Source: Nostoc sp. FACHB-892 (GTDB lineage Bacteria > Cyanobacteriota > Cyanobacteriia > Cyanobacteriales > Nostocaceae). Taken from it: a DNA stretch of 64,000 bases. The DNA lies in NCBI RefSeq assembly GCF_014698795.1, contig NZ_JACJTR010000009.1, forward strand, positions 186,001 through 250,000. The letters are read 5' to 3'. Under the pieces are notes generated by a model, which was not told the DNA's origin, did no database searches, and was given only the letters and a program-made list of their open reading frames with translations. Every line of letters begins with the position of its first letter. Within the stretch, counting starts at the first letter, position 1. Below, in pieces: positions 1 to 9,751 of this stretch. The position numbers were made by a program, and so were the translations under genes.

Positions 1-30
1 TGTAAATAAATAACTTTGAAACGCATAATC

Positions 31-92
31 GCTTCTCTACGAAACGCTACGCGAACGCCTTTTTGCAGGATAAGTACGCAAAGTAACGCAAA
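31..92. repeat. Short dispersed repeats at the left edge
   Basis: Positions 31-58 carry the element with core CTACGCGAACG that recurs inside the GH1-like gene (13017-13048) and near 14390 and 32800. Positions 71-92 hold a direct repeat of ACGCAAAGT, related to the tandem repeat at 29728-29754. They lie downstream of ccs1 with no visible gene, and I see no terminator-like hairpin here. Confidence 0.6.
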
Positions 93-139
93 GTAATCCT
101 CTGCGTTCCTCTGCAGTTTCCTTTGCACACCTGAAGCGT

Positions 140-1540
140 TTAAACTTCAATCGCCGCCTCTTTTTCTTCACCTTTTGGCTGCGAACTCAGGCGATCTAAA
201 ATCTCCAAAACCTCTTGTTCAAAAGCAACTTGGGCGCGATTAGTTTTACCACCTACATATAGGCGATCGCCTTTTTGCAATGCCCATATTTGCGAATGAG
301 AAAAGTAACTCATCACCACACCCAGCATTAATAAACCAAACCCTGAGTAAACAATTGGTATACCTGGATCAGCTTTAATTTGTAAGCCAGTGCTGCCAAT
401 TACATCTAGAACTTTGAGCTTCACGCCATTGACTTGCGTAGACATCCCAGCGCGGACAGTATCAACAAGTTTGCCAGCAGGATCATAAATTAATACCATC
501 CCTTGCAAATCTTTGGCTAGCAAAGAGACGCCCTCACTCAAATCCGGTTTCGTAGGAACCCAAGTTCCCCAAATGCGCCCTTGTCCATTGGTGTTCAATC
601 GCGCCATTGGTAGCTGAAAAATCGGGCTGTTGTTAAATTGGACGCGAACACCCGCAATTCCCCAATCAGTTTGGTAGAAAGTTACACCATGATAGCGGAG
701 AGGCTCGTTAACAAAAATCTTCTTGTGGTCAACTTCGTCCCCCTGCTTATTCAAGACAGACAGATCCGAATAAAATTGATCAATGCCGCCAGATGGAGTG
801 TAGTCAATCCAAAAACGATTGACGCGAACAGACCAATCTTTCGGAACTTGAGGTGCTGCTAAAGGGCCAGCATCTACAATATTTGTCACTTGAAATGTAT
901 CGCCACTAGCAACCATTTCCTGAGCCAAAAAACCAGTCATCGCCCCCCAAATTCCCCCGATCAAAATAGCGACGATGCCAATATGAACAATAATTGGGCC
1001 GATGCGTCCGACTATTCCTTTGCGAGCGTAAAGGAGATTTTCTTTTTCTGGATCTGGAAAAATTTTATAGCGGCGTTTCTGTAATATTTGGCTGAGAGAA
1101 TCCAGAGAACCAGTATCTAGTTCTGCACTTAAAGCTAACTTTTGAAATTGCCGTGGTTCTTCGTAATATTTCCAGCGCTGGGCAGCTTTTAAGGCTGGTA
1201 ACTGCCGGGTAAATGAACAAGCAGTTAAACTAGTGCCAAATAAGATGAGTAATGCTAGAAACCACCAGGTACGATACACGTGGTCTAACCCAACTACTTG
1301 AATTACCTTCCAAGTTAAGAAACCAAATAAAGCTGGATGTTCTGGATAGTTGGCTTGGTAGAATGCGGGTGACTGGCCTTGCTCAATTACAGTACCAGTA
1401 GAGCTAAAGATTGCAATCAATAGCAGTAGTGCGATCGCTAGTCGTAAGTTGGTCAGTACAGGCAAAAGCTCTTGGCGTAAGAACTGCCCAGGTACTGCCC
1501 ACCATTTTAATTCTTTGGAAGCTGAATCTTCTATAGTCAT
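140..1540 (-). CDS. ccs1: Cytochrome c biogenesis protein Ccs1/CcsB (ResB family)
   Basis: This 466-residue membrane protein is the ResB-type half of the System II cytochrome c synthase. With CcsA it delivers and ligates haem to apocytochromes c on the lumenal/periplasmic side. Visible features are three N-terminal-half membrane spans (about residues 32-55, 91-112 and 178-206), a large soluble domain (about 210-390), and a last span near 393-418 before a short charged tail. The third span contains the short stretch IIVHIGI, whose His is a plausible haem ligand. ccdA follows 46 bp upstream on the same strand, the usual pairing for System II, so the two are probably co-transcribed. Length and span order are normal for cyanobacteria. 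ccsA is not in the window. Confidence 0.93.
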   Translation of the reverse strand: MTIEDSASKELKWWAVPGQFLRQELLPVLTNLRLAIALLLLIAIFSSTGTVIEQGQSPAFYQANYPEHPALFGFLTWKVIQVVGLDHVYRTWWFLALLILFGTSLTACSFTRQLPALKAAQRWKYYEEPRQFQKLALSAELDTGSLDSLSQILQKRRYKIFPDPEKENLLYARKGIVGRIGPIIVHIGIVAILIGGIWGAMTGFLAQEMVASGDTFQVTNIVDAGPLAAPQVPKDWSVRVNRFWIDYTPSGGIDQFYSDLSVLNKQGDEVDHKKIFVNEPLRYHGVTFYQTDWGIAGVRVQFNNSPIFQLPMARLNTNGQGRIWGTWVPTKPDLSEGVSLLAKDLQGMVLIYDPAGKLVDTVRAGMSTQVNGVKLKVLDVIGSTGLQIKADPGIPIVYSGFGLLMLGVVMSYFSHSQIWALQKGDRLYVGGKTNRAQVAFEQEVLEILDRLSSQPKGEEKEAAIEV

Positions 1541-1586
1541 TATGTGTAAAATCTAACAAAGGTATTGATAATATCAAAGATTGAAA

Positions 1587-2327
1587 TTAAAAACTGCCAA
1601 GAGGAATCCGAGAAATTAAGGAAAATACACCAAATCCTACTAATAGCGCCCCACTAACTGGGTTAATCCAACCAGACCAGCGACGCAATTCTAGTAACTT
1701 TTTAATTGAAGCTGTAAAAGTACCTGCTAAAATCAATGGAGCTACATAACCGGCTGTGTAAGAAAGTAGCAAAACAGCCCCTAAAATTAAATCTTGTGTA
1801 TTGGCAATCCAACCCAACAAACTAGCTAAAACAGGCGTGCTACAAGGAGATGCGACTAAGCCGAAAGTCAGCCCTAGCAAGTAGGAACGCAATCCTGCTG
1901 GTAAATCTGGTGAAATCCAATTCGTTTCACCCAAGGATGGAAATTGCAGAGGTAGTGCTTCTAGTAAGTTCAGCCCCATAAGAATGGCAATAATGCTGAC
2001 GATAATCGGCAAACCAATTCCCACTTGCCCATAGACTTTACCGACAAAACCTGCTATTATCCCTAACCCTGCTAATGTAGTTGCTAATCCTAAAGCAAAC
2101 CAAGTTGATTGGGCAGCTGCTTGGACGCGGCTTTTGGCTTCATAACCACCGATGTAACCAATGGTAATTGGTAGCATAGAAAGCATACAGGGTGTGAGAC
2201 TGGTGAACAAGCCAGCCGCAAAGATAATACCAACACTCACTACGCTAAGGTGTGTCAGTTGATTAGAAACGAGGCTGTTGGCAAATTGTTCTAGTTGGTA
2301 AATTTGGGTTTGCAGGTTATCAAACAT
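1587..2327 (-). CDS. ccdA: Thiol-disulfide transporter CcdA
   Basis: This 246-residue polytopic protein of the CcdA/DsbD membrane family carries reducing equivalents across the membrane, keeping the haem-binding cysteines of apocytochromes c reduced for System II maturation. Two conserved cysteine contexts are visible: one in the first span (SLTPCMLSMLP, near residue 47) and one in the fourth (VASPCSTPVLA, near residue 160), the pair that forms the redox-active disulfide. About six hydrophobic segments are present. It lies directly upstream of ccs1 in the same orientation, which supports the assignment. The ATG start leaves a short soluble N-terminus before the first span, as usual. Confidence 0.93.
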   Translation of the reverse strand: MFDNLQTQIYQLEQFANSLVSNQLTHLSVVSVGIIFAAGLFTSLTPCMLSMLPITIGYIGGYEAKSRVQAAAQSTWFALGLATTLAGLGIIAGFVGKVYGQVGIGLPIIVSIIAILMGLNLLEALPLQFPSLGETNWISPDLPAGLRSYLLGLTFGLVASPCSTPVLASLLGWIANTQDLILGAVLLLSYTAGYVAPLILAGTFTASIKKLLELRRWSGWINPVSGALLVGFGVFSLISRIPLGSF

Positions 2328-2797
2328 AGAAAGTTTTTGAGCGGGAAATGCTTACTCTGCTTGAATTTTAGCTTATTTTAGCTTTGTGAGTCATTGAAGA
2401 GGAAAAGGGTAAGAGGGCAGGGGAGAAGACCGCATAAATAAATTTAGAAATTTAGAGGCTTGAAACCCTTTTAGCAGCGTAATTATAGAACTTGATCTCA
2501 TGTCCGCTTAAAGACTTATCATGAAGACCGCAGGCAGCAGGGGGAAAAAGGACTTTCCGGTTTTTGCACAGATGTTGGAATCATAACTAATTAACCGGAC
2601 ATCATATGACCAATGGCATACTTAGATATCTCCCCACAGTTGTTTAACCCGTTTCAAATCTTTACATACAATTTAAAAGATTTCATAATGCGACACCTCA
2701 TAAGCTCTAACCCTACAATCGCGGTCACAGGTGATTGTAGGGTTTTTTATATACCCTATGATGGTTAATTTGGAGGTTATCTACCTATTTTTATAAT
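2328..2797. other. Spacer between ccdA and the TamB-like gene
   Basis: This 470 bp stretch has no convincing coding region. It includes an AGAGGGCAGGGGAG-type purine repeat near 2415-2430, an inverted pair ATGTCCG (about 2500) and CGGACAT (about 2600), and the strong hairpin described separately at 2709-2748. The upstream promoter of the ccdA-ccs1 unit must lie in its left part, but no convincing -10/-35 pair was identified. Confidence 0.5.
2709..2748 (+). terminator. Strong intrinsic terminator, plus-strand orientation
   Basis: A perfect 12 bp stem (AACCCTACAATC at 2709-2720 pairing with 2733-2744), a 12-base loop and a run of six T (2743-2748) form a textbook rho-independent terminator for plus-strand transcripts. 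The flanking genes ccdA and the TamB-like gene are both on the minus strand, so no known gene would use it. It may end a short plus-strand RNA, or limit antisense transcription into the TamB-like gene. Confidence 0.75.
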
Positions 2798-5700
2798 CTA
2801 AAATCTAGTTTCGTATTCAACTTGGAATTGATTTTCATCCCCCAAATTAGTTGAGCCTCGCATCAAAATTTCGTCATTGAGTCGATAAAGCACGTTATAA
2901 CGGAAAGACTCATCGCTAGAAAGAGGGCGTGATAAAGAAGCAGAGAAATTTCTACTAATGTCAAATACACCTTCTGCTGATAAATTCAGAACTGAAGCTG
3001 TCGTTGTTTCATTATTAGTGCTAGGGGTGGGAAATATCCGAAATTCGCTGAAACCAATAGCCTGTCCGATCGCAGTAATAGTTCCTTGCAAACCACCTAA
3101 AATGGTAGAGCTAGCGAAATTAGTCAGTCCTTGTCCTGCATCTGCTTGACCGAAAGAACCAAGAATCGAGCCACCCAGTAAAGCAACTATTTCTCCTCTA
3201 CTACGGTTAGGTTCACTCGTTAGTTCCAGATTTTCACCCAATTCACTAGCTGGCCCGTTAACCCTGGCTTGAACGCGAACTGTACGTAAAGTCCCAAAGT
3301 TGCTAGCAGAAACATCGCTGATTTCAGCAGACAATGGTGATTCCAAAATTCGATTATTCGTTGCCGATGCTTCAGGTACAATTGCGAGCAGTCGGACATC
3401 CAAAGTGGGGTCAAGTCCTTGACTTGGAATAAACCGCGCGGTTTGTTCATAGCCCCGTTCCAACGCGAACTCAGTGGAAAATAAACTTACTCGTCCTCCT
3501 GTCAAACGAATGACTCCTTCAGGACGCGGTTTGGCTAATGTACCATTAATGGTCAAGTCGCCTTTTGCTTCAAAGCTCAATAGGGGCTGGCTAAAGACGG
3601 CTGCTCCTGGTATTGAGTCGAGAAAAGATTGACTGGTAACACGAACATCGTCGTCTAGAATTAACCTTAAATCTGCAAACTCTATAGGTAAATTGGGTGG
3701 AGTTGCTGTGCTAGTGCTACTTTCTGGCGTAATCACGGGGCTAGGATTACTCTCTGCTGTAGGTGTGACATTAACGTTAAACTCTTCTCTATTTATGACG
3801 TTAGCGTTAGCCGCTGCTGTAGCTGCTGATTTTTTTTCACCAGTAGCCGAGTTTCCAATAATCACCTGACCATCACTCAGTTCAATCTCTCCACCAATTA
3901 CAGGTTTTAGCGCTGTTCCGCGAAGTACGATATCGCCGCCAACACCGCCTTCATACAGTCCTGCAATTTCAAAGTTGAGTTTGTCTGCTATTGATACTGT
4001 GAGAGGATTTACTACGGCTTGCTGAGGCTGAAGAATCGGGAGTATGCCTGATGCACTTACTTGCCCTTCATTGTAAGTGCCTTGGATACCTTGGACATTC
4101 ACCGTAGTGCCATTAAATTGCGCTGTTCCTGTGACATTCGTTAGGGGTTCAGATAAGGCTTTAGCGCTAAAAGTTGCATCATTAAGTGTGACATTGCCGT
4201 TAATAATTGGTTCGTTTAAAGTACCTTGAACATTTAAATCTACTTGTCCTTGACCATTTACCCAAGCGACTTGATTGTTAGTAAACAGGTTTAACAGTGC
4301 CAATCCTTCATTGTTCACATTGGCGTTGATGCTGATTTGATTGCTATCCGGTTGCACTTCGGCAAAAGGTAACGGAGCAGGTACGCTACCTGTAATAGTA
4401 ACTGGCTGCGTTCCTGTCACTAGTAAGCTACTGTCAAAATTCAAACGAGCATCGTTGTAATCAAAGTTGACTTGTCCTGTTTGTACAGGTTGCTTGTTAA
4501 GAGTCGCATTAGCCAGTGTCACTTCCCCTTGAACTCTGGGATCTTGTAAACTACCTCCCAATGTGGCATTAGCATTGACATTACCAGTGATATCTATGGG
4601 GTATTGTTCGATAAAAGGCTGTAAAAGTGATAAAGGTAAACTTGCTACATTCAAATTTCCAGATAGTTGCTCAGTTCCTAACTGCCCTGAAAAAGCCACC
4701 AGTCCTTGATTTATACCGACACTTAACGGCGAAAGTGTGACGATTCCATCAGCAAAAGTACCTTGAGCAACGACTTGATTAATGGAGTATTCACCCCATT
4801 GCCAGTTAGAACCTTGGAAATTAAAGCCGACATTCAACCCAGACTTTAACGAGCCATTAGCTGTAATTCCTCCGCTCAAAGCACCCGTTAATTCTGCAAG
4901 GGTAGGTAAAGATGCAGTTTCATTTCTCTCTTCTTGCTGTTGTTGTGCTACCAATCTTCTAATTTTTGAGAAATATGCAAGCTGTGTTAGCAAATCTGCA
5001 TTGGGCAAACTGATAGCGTTGGTATCAAGTACCTCTGCTCCAGCTAACGTTGGAGGCTGCAACCCGGTACCAAAGTCTTGAAAATCAAAGATATTAAACG
5101 CTTGTAAAAGTCTCTGGATTCTTGCTTGGTCAAAATTAGCTTGGAATTGAAATTGCGGGTCGTTTCCTGCTTTTACATTTCCACTCAGGGCGATGTTGCT
5201 ATCTCCAATCCGTAATTGACCATTAGCCAAGCTAGCAGTACCATCAGCATAATTAATAGTGCCGCGAAATTCATCTGCTGCTACTCTGGCAATACGAGGC
5301 CCTGCGATCGCAACGTCTCCCGCAATGGCATAATTATTCAGATTGACAACTAAATCTCCCGATAATTGTCCCGCTAGTGGTTGCAATTGATTGTTCGGTA
5401 AAAAGCCTCCAATCAGAGCGATGGGAAACTTTTGAGCGTTAATGAGTAAGTTATCTCCCTCAGTTCTACCTGTGGTAACTGCATCATCCCGCTTGACTAA
5501 AAATGAAGTGGGACGATAATCTGTACCCAGGTTCAGCGCAATCCTATCTTGTTTCCCGGCTAATTGCAGACTTGCTCCCTGTCCTCCTTGAAAATTCACG
5601 TTTCCAGTTAAAAGCGGGTCAAACGCCAAGTCACTAACTTGGAAATTCCGCAGTCGGATATTGCCAGTGGCTTGTGGAACATCTGGAGTACCTGTAACTT

Positions 5701-8161
5701 GTCCCTTAAAATCAAGTAACCCCGCTAGTTCTACATCACCAGGAATTTCAAAACCAGTATTTTTTAAGTTGAAATTCTGTGCCAGTACATTTAAATTAAA
5801 TCCCGCAATTTCCGGTGCGCCAGTTGGTGGAGTTTGAATAGCGATCGCACCATTAGCACTCAATCCTGGGGTACTTGCATTTTCAACTATAATCTGCTGT
5901 CCATTCCACTGAAATTGAGCGGTGAGCGGTTGTGCTAGCAGCGCTACCCCTTGGGAAAGGCGGATTTTTCCGGCAGCGCGAATATCTGCAAGCTGGAAAG
6001 ATTCTGTTGTCCCTGCTAACTGGATGTTGCTATTGAGCCTTCCTCGCAGTTGTGGTGAAAAACGGTTGAGTTGAATTTGAGAAGTGTTGACAGTCCCTTG
6101 CCAGCGTTGTTGTGCAAGTTGACCACTGGCTGTGATTGTCCCACCTGCCACGTTCACGACAGCATTTGGAAAGACAATATTCTCTCCTTGTTGATCAACA
6201 ACAACTCGTCCAGTAGTGGGATAGGTGGCGTTAGGTGCTTGCACCCGCGCTACTGCTTGCAGATTGTTCAGAGTACCGGAAATATTGGCATTTGCTGATA
6301 CATTCCCAATGGTAATACCGGGTGAGGATTCGTATGCTTTTGCGATCGCATCTCCTGGTAAATTTTGTGCTTGCACATTCAATGCCACCCTACCTTGGGG
6401 TGCAAGCTGAAGTTGACCGCTAGCTGTGACTTGCCCTCCCACCTCTGGACTTGCCTGAATGCTAGCAATATTGACGTTTAATGGTCTACCTAGAGAGCCA
6501 GAAACTTTTGCGTTTGCAGATATACCACCAATATTAATCGGAGTTGATATACCGTACCCTTGAGCGATCGCATTTCCTGGTAAATTTTGAGCTTGAATAT
6601 TTACGCCTACTTGACCTTGGGGAGCGAGTTGAATTTGACCATTAGCTGTGATTTGCCCCCCGCCTGGCGGCGTTACTTGAACACTAGTAATATCAAGGTT
6701 CAATGGCTGTTTGGCTAGTGAACCAGTAATTTGTGCTTTTGCTGAAACATTGCCAACTGCGATCGGTAGAGTCACGCCGTAGTTACGTGCTAGTATATCT
6801 CCGGATACACCATCAACTTGAGCATTAAATATTACGTTGTCTTTGACTCCTACATTAGCTTGACCGCTTCCTGTAATTTGACCACCTGCTGCGGGGACTA
6901 AATTCAGATTAGAGACGGTAAGTTGAGAAGCATTTTCAGATACATTCAAGCGAAAGTCAGTGTTGACGGTTTTAAATTGAAGGCGGTCAACTTGAATAGG
7001 TTTTGTATTGCTTACCGTACCGCTAACGACTGGTTGCTGAAGTGCGCCACCTACTTTAATATTTGCTTGAACTTCGCCACTAACTGGAACTGGCGAATTT
7101 ACATTCAGCGTGTCTAAAATATTTTTCGCACTAACAGGTTTTATTTGAGCAGAGACATTAAAGCCTGTTTGGCTATTAATTGTTCCATTAGCCGAAATAG
7201 GAACTTTACCAAAGTTAGTATTTAGATTTTCTAAAGCAACTGTCTGACCATTAAATATAAATCTTCCATTAAAATTAGAAACTTGCTGAGGAATATTTGG
7301 AACTTTAGCAATGACTTGATTAGCTGTAGCGGTTCCCGTAACGGCTATTTCTGAGAGCTTAGGTGGAATTTGAACCCCTAAATCAGCTTCTATTCGCCCT
7401 GCTTGCAAAGCAATTGGCAACTCAACTAATCTACTAATATCAGAAGCTAGTAAATTTTGTGCTTGCAGCTTAAGGTTAGTTTGTTGAGCTTTTGTTTGTG
7501 TTTCACCAGAGATTTTAACTGCACCTCCCCTGGCGAGTTGAGCATTAAGGTCATAACCAATTCGTTGATTTTGATCAAAAAATCGGGCAATACCACCAAC
7601 TTGATTTAATATTACTGAGCCTTTCGGTCTAGTTGGTGCGGAGGCTGGGGATAACTCTACATTCCCATCTTGAATTTGAAGTGTCTCCAAGTCGGTTTGA
7701 ATAAAGCCTTGTCCCTCCCCAGCCTTGACTTGGGCAGTAACCCAGCGACCATCCTGATCCTGTTGGATGTAAACATTGGGTTGAATTAACGTCGCGTTTA
7801 ATGCCAGTTTTCGGCTGAGGAGAAGCTGCAAGGGCGAGAACTGCACCTCCAAAGCTTTTGCTACCACCTGATCTGGATCGGTGGGAGTTGCTGGTATTGA
7901 TAGAGAGCTAAATCTTAGGCTAGAAAGCGAAAAACGTTCAACGTTCCCAACTTTTACTGGACGCCCAAGCAATTGTTCGAGATTTTGCTGCACTAATGGC
8001 GCTAAATCTTTATATATATAGTTTCTAGCCCACCAAGCACCGACTGCAATTCCAACCAGCAAAATGACACCGAGAGCCAAACTGGTACGTCCTAAGAGGA
8101 GGAGCCATAAACGATGATTAGGTGGTTTCTGGTTATTTTCTGAATTTGGAGAGTGCGTCAT
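2798..8161 (-). CDS. TamB-like (DUF490) giant envelope protein
   Basis: This 1787-residue protein resembles the TamB/AsmA-like family of bridge proteins between inner and outer membrane, implicated in lipid transport and outer-membrane assembly. Near the N-terminus (about residues 20-45) is one membrane anchor, followed by an AsmA-like region. More than a thousand residues of repetitive beta-rich sequence come next, with the block AxxNLPGxAIAxxYG repeated about residues 520-640. The C-terminal about 350 residues match the TamB domain pattern, including LRGTALKPVIGGEIELSDG and a final beta strand ending in aromatic-R-F. Length suits cyanobacterial members. A poorly conserved low-complexity stretch (about 1450-1500, Ala/Asn/Pro/Thr rich) interrupts the C-terminal part. 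No TamA/Omp85 gene is adjacent. Confidence 0.88.
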   Translation of the reverse strand: MTHSPNSENNQKPPNHRLWLLLLGRTSLALGVILLVGIAVGAWWARNYIYKDLAPLVQQNLEQLLGRPVKVGNVERFSLSSLRFSSLSIPATPTDPDQVVAKALEVQFSPLQLLLSRKLALNATLIQPNVYIQQDQDGRWVTAQVKAGEGQGFIQTDLETLQIQDGNVELSPASAPTRPKGSVILNQVGGIARFFDQNQRIGYDLNAQLARGGAVKISGETQTKAQQTNLKLQAQNLLASDISRLVELPIALQAGRIEADLGVQIPPKLSEIAVTGTATANQVIAKVPNIPQQVSNFNGRFIFNGQTVALENLNTNFGKVPISANGTINSQTGFNVSAQIKPVSAKNILDTLNVNSPVPVSGEVQANIKVGGALQQPVVSGTVSNTKPIQVDRLQFKTVNTDFRLNVSENASQLTVSNLNLVPAAGGQITGSGQANVGVKDNVIFNAQVDGVSGDILARNYGVTLPIAVGNVSAKAQITGSLAKQPLNLDITSVQVTPPGGGQITANGQIQLAPQGQVGVNIQAQNLPGNAIAQGYGISTPINIGGISANAKVSGSLGRPLNVNIASIQASPEVGGQVTASGQLQLAPQGRVALNVQAQNLPGDAIAKAYESSPGITIGNVSANANISGTLNNLQAVARVQAPNATYPTTGRVVVDQQGENIVFPNAVVNVAGGTITASGQLAQQRWQGTVNTSQIQLNRFSPQLRGRLNSNIQLAGTTESFQLADIRAAGKIRLSQGVALLAQPLTAQFQWNGQQIIVENASTPGLSANGAIAIQTPPTGAPEIAGFNLNVLAQNFNLKNTGFEIPGDVELAGLLDFKGQVTGTPDVPQATGNIRLRNFQVSDLAFDPLLTGNVNFQGGQGASLQLAGKQDRIALNLGTDYRPTSFLVKRDDAVTTGRTEGDNLLINAQKFPIALIGGFLPNNQLQPLAGQLSGDLVVNLNNYAIAGDVAIAGPRIARVAADEFRGTINYADGTASLANGQLRIGDSNIALSGNVKAGNDPQFQFQANFDQARIQRLLQAFNIFDFQDFGTGLQPPTLAGAEVLDTNAISLPNADLLTQLAYFSKIRRLVAQQQQEERNETASLPTLAELTGALSGGITANGSLKSGLNVGFNFQGSNWQWGEYSINQVVAQGTFADGIVTLSPLSVGINQGLVAFSGQLGTEQLSGNLNVASLPLSLLQPFIEQYPIDITGNVNANATLGGSLQDPRVQGEVTLANATLNKQPVQTGQVNFDYNDARLNFDSSLLVTGTQPVTITGSVPAPLPFAEVQPDSNQISINANVNNEGLALLNLFTNNQVAWVNGQGQVDLNVQGTLNEPIINGNVTLNDATFSAKALSEPLTNVTGTAQFNGTTVNVQGIQGTYNEGQVSASGILPILQPQQAVVNPLTVSIADKLNFEIAGLYEGGVGGDIVLRGTALKPVIGGEIELSDGQVIIGNSATGEKKSAATAAANANVINREEFNVNVTPTAESNPSPVITPESSTSTATPPNLPIEFADLRLILDDDVRVTSQSFLDSIPGAAVFSQPLLSFEAKGDLTINGTLAKPRPEGVIRLTGGRVSLFSTEFALERGYEQTARFIPSQGLDPTLDVRLLAIVPEASATNNRILESPLSAEISDVSASNFGTLRTVRVQARVNGPASELGENLELTSEPNRSRGEIVALLGGSILGSFGQADAGQGLTNFASSTILGGLQGTITAIGQAIGFSEFRIFPTPSTNNETTTASVLNLSAEGVFDISRNFSASLSRPLSSDESFRYNVLYRLNDEILMRGSTNLGDENQFQVEYETRF

Positions 8162-8672
8162 TATCGTTACAGTACTTTTATATGGAATAAGCCAGGAAAC
8201 AGGCTAGTAGGAGTTGTATCAGCTAGTTGCAAGTTGCGGCTTTATAATATATTTTGAGTAACAATTTTTACCCAGTATTTAGTTGTTCTCGCCTTTCAAT
8301 TTGGAGATTTCATCTAGAGTATGGTACTTAATTAGCACTTCCTTAACCTAAGCAGTAATTACATTTATTCTCTGCTTTACCTTTGAAAGTCTATGGTCAT
8401 CCAAATAGTTGTTTGATAAATTTTGTCTCCTTTTTGTAAGGCAAAGTACATGATTATATGCTTTCTCTCACAATACGTATATTGCCATCAACTATCTTTA
8501 TGTATAAATAATTGATATCTTTAGATAGATTTTCTTTGCTTGGGTATTATACCTTAGAGTTGAGATAATAAATTTATTAAGTATTCAACTACTCCGTGAG
8601 AACTCCTGTATGTACCATGCTAATTAGAAAATTTAACCCTGTAGAATCTTACCTAGTGCTGACGGCTTTGTT
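8162..8672. other. AT-rich spacer, divergent upstream regions
   Basis: This 511 bp separates the start of the TamB-like gene (minus) from the decayed MobA-like gene (plus). It is AT-rich with many stops in all frames. No RNA gene, hairpin with a T-run, or recognised operator was seen. The promoter of the TamB-like gene is expected here. Confidence 0.4.
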
Positions 8673-9321
8673 ATGGCAATTGCACACGCTACGGATAGCA
8701 TTCCTTTAAAATTGTCACAACTTTGCTATTGTCCTCGCAGCAGGTGCATCTACTCGCATGGGTATTTGAAAAGCTTCACTCTCTTGGGGTGATGGTCAAA
8801 CATTATTAACTTATCAACTAGAACAGTGGTTAAGTGTAGGTTTTACCCCTGTCTGTAGTTGTGCTAAGTTCACACAATAGCGATAAACAAAAAGATTGTC
8901 CTCTTGGCAATTTGGCTGTAATTAATCCTCATGCCAATGGGGGGAAGACACTTCCTTACTTGCAGGGTTGCAACATATTCTTCCAAGCTTTGAAATATTA
9001 GCGATTTCAGCAGTTGAACCCAGAAAATTAGATATTTACCAAAGATTACTGCTAGTACACAAAGAAAATTTAGGATTGATTACTGCACCCACATATCAAG
9101 GTAAAATGGGGCATCCATTGTTATTTAGTAATGGGATGCAATGCCTACGACGGGCTGCGCCTAAGCACTTACAAAATATCCGTGAAGAAATCTTAGGTTC
9201 ACGCCAAATTCTCAAATAATTTTATCCAGTAATTCATAAAGTTAAATTTGATACTCCGGTTGTGTTATTAGATATCAACACGCCGGAAGTATATCAGGAA
9301 CAACTACATAATCTTGGGTAA
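8673..9321 (+). pseudogene. Decayed MobA-like nucleotidyltransferase
   Basis: Remnant of a MobA/IspD-superfamily NTP transferase, the type annotated in cyanobacteria as molybdenum-cofactor cytidylyl/guanylyltransferase-like. After a frameshift near 8715 the signature VLAAGASTRMG is readable, followed by a stop (TGA at 8767-8769), then WGDGQTLLTYQLEQWLSVGF. The reading then changes frame again and reappears as the 8968-9219 segment, with family motifs GHPLLFS and EEILGSRQIL. A stop separates this from the final VVLLDINTPEVYQEQL, the usual family C-terminus. At least two frameshifts and three in-frame stops make it non-functional. One dispersed palindromic element (CCTACGACGGGCTGCGCC, about 9140) sits inside and may be part of the damage. 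Confidence 0.8.
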
Positions 9322-9340
9322 CAACAGCTTACGAACAAGA

Positions 9341-9367
9341 TTCCCAACTTCTTAGAGAAGTTGGGAA
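9341..9367. repeat. Hairpin repeat TTCCCAACTTCT/AGAAGTTGGGAA
   Basis: A perfect 12 bp inverted repeat with a 3-base loop (9341-9352 and 9356-9367). A second member, with core CCCGACTTCT, occurs at 11893-11925. The shared layout (ACTTCT, three-base loop, AGAAGT) shows one repeat family. It sits between the MobA-like pseudogene and the convergent small acidic gene and could act as a terminator, but no T-run follows on either strand. Confidence 0.75.
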
Positions 9368-9398
9368 CCATATTTCGATTACTTTTTCGCAAACTCAA

Positions 9399-9596
9399 TC
9401 AATCATCAGTTGGATCATCAATCATTTCCGGTACTAAAGCTGGGTTACTTTTACGTTCTTCTGGTGATTGCTCCCGAATAACATCGTCTATTCTCGCAGG
9501 GTGTTTGATTTTGTCGAGTACCTCTGGATCTAGTTGCGATGGATCACCTTCTGGACTCGATTTTTCAGCTTGACTAGGAACTGTTTCCTTATTCAT
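9399..9596 (-). CDS. Small acidic hypothetical protein
   Basis: This 65-residue, highly charged and Pro/Glu/Asp-rich protein starts MNKETVPSQAEKSS. I chose the ATG at 9596 rather than the upstream start at 9653 because GGGGA lies about 6 bases before it and the extra 19 residues look unrelated. No domain was recognised. The composition (many acidic residues, Pro, few hydrophobics) suggests an intrinsically disordered soluble protein. It lies alone, 155 bp downstream of uvsE on the same strand. Function unknown. Confidence 0.6.
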   Translation of the reverse strand: MNKETVPSQAEKSSPEGDPSQLDPEVLDKIKHPARIDDVIREQSPEERKSNPALVPEMIDDPTDD

Positions 9597-9751
9597 TACT
9601 ATTTCCCCAAACTTATACACCAAGCTTAAGTTCTTTTGTAGTGAGGTACACACTATCTTGAGACTTATTTCACCCAGTGGTAAATTAAAAAGGCAATTGC
9701 TCGTTGTAGACCAAAGTTGACACTTTCAGCGCTAAAAAGTTTTATCTTAAG

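Noticed and set aside
2500..2625. Possible insertion sequence ends (ATGTCCG / CGGACAT)
   Set aside because: Only seven bases match, with no transposase and no target duplication. Too weak to call.
4782..5081. Open frame opposite the TamB-like gene
   Set aside because: Antisense shadow of a long conserved gene, no domain or ribosome-binding site. The same holds for the other plus-strand frames between 2958 and 7117.
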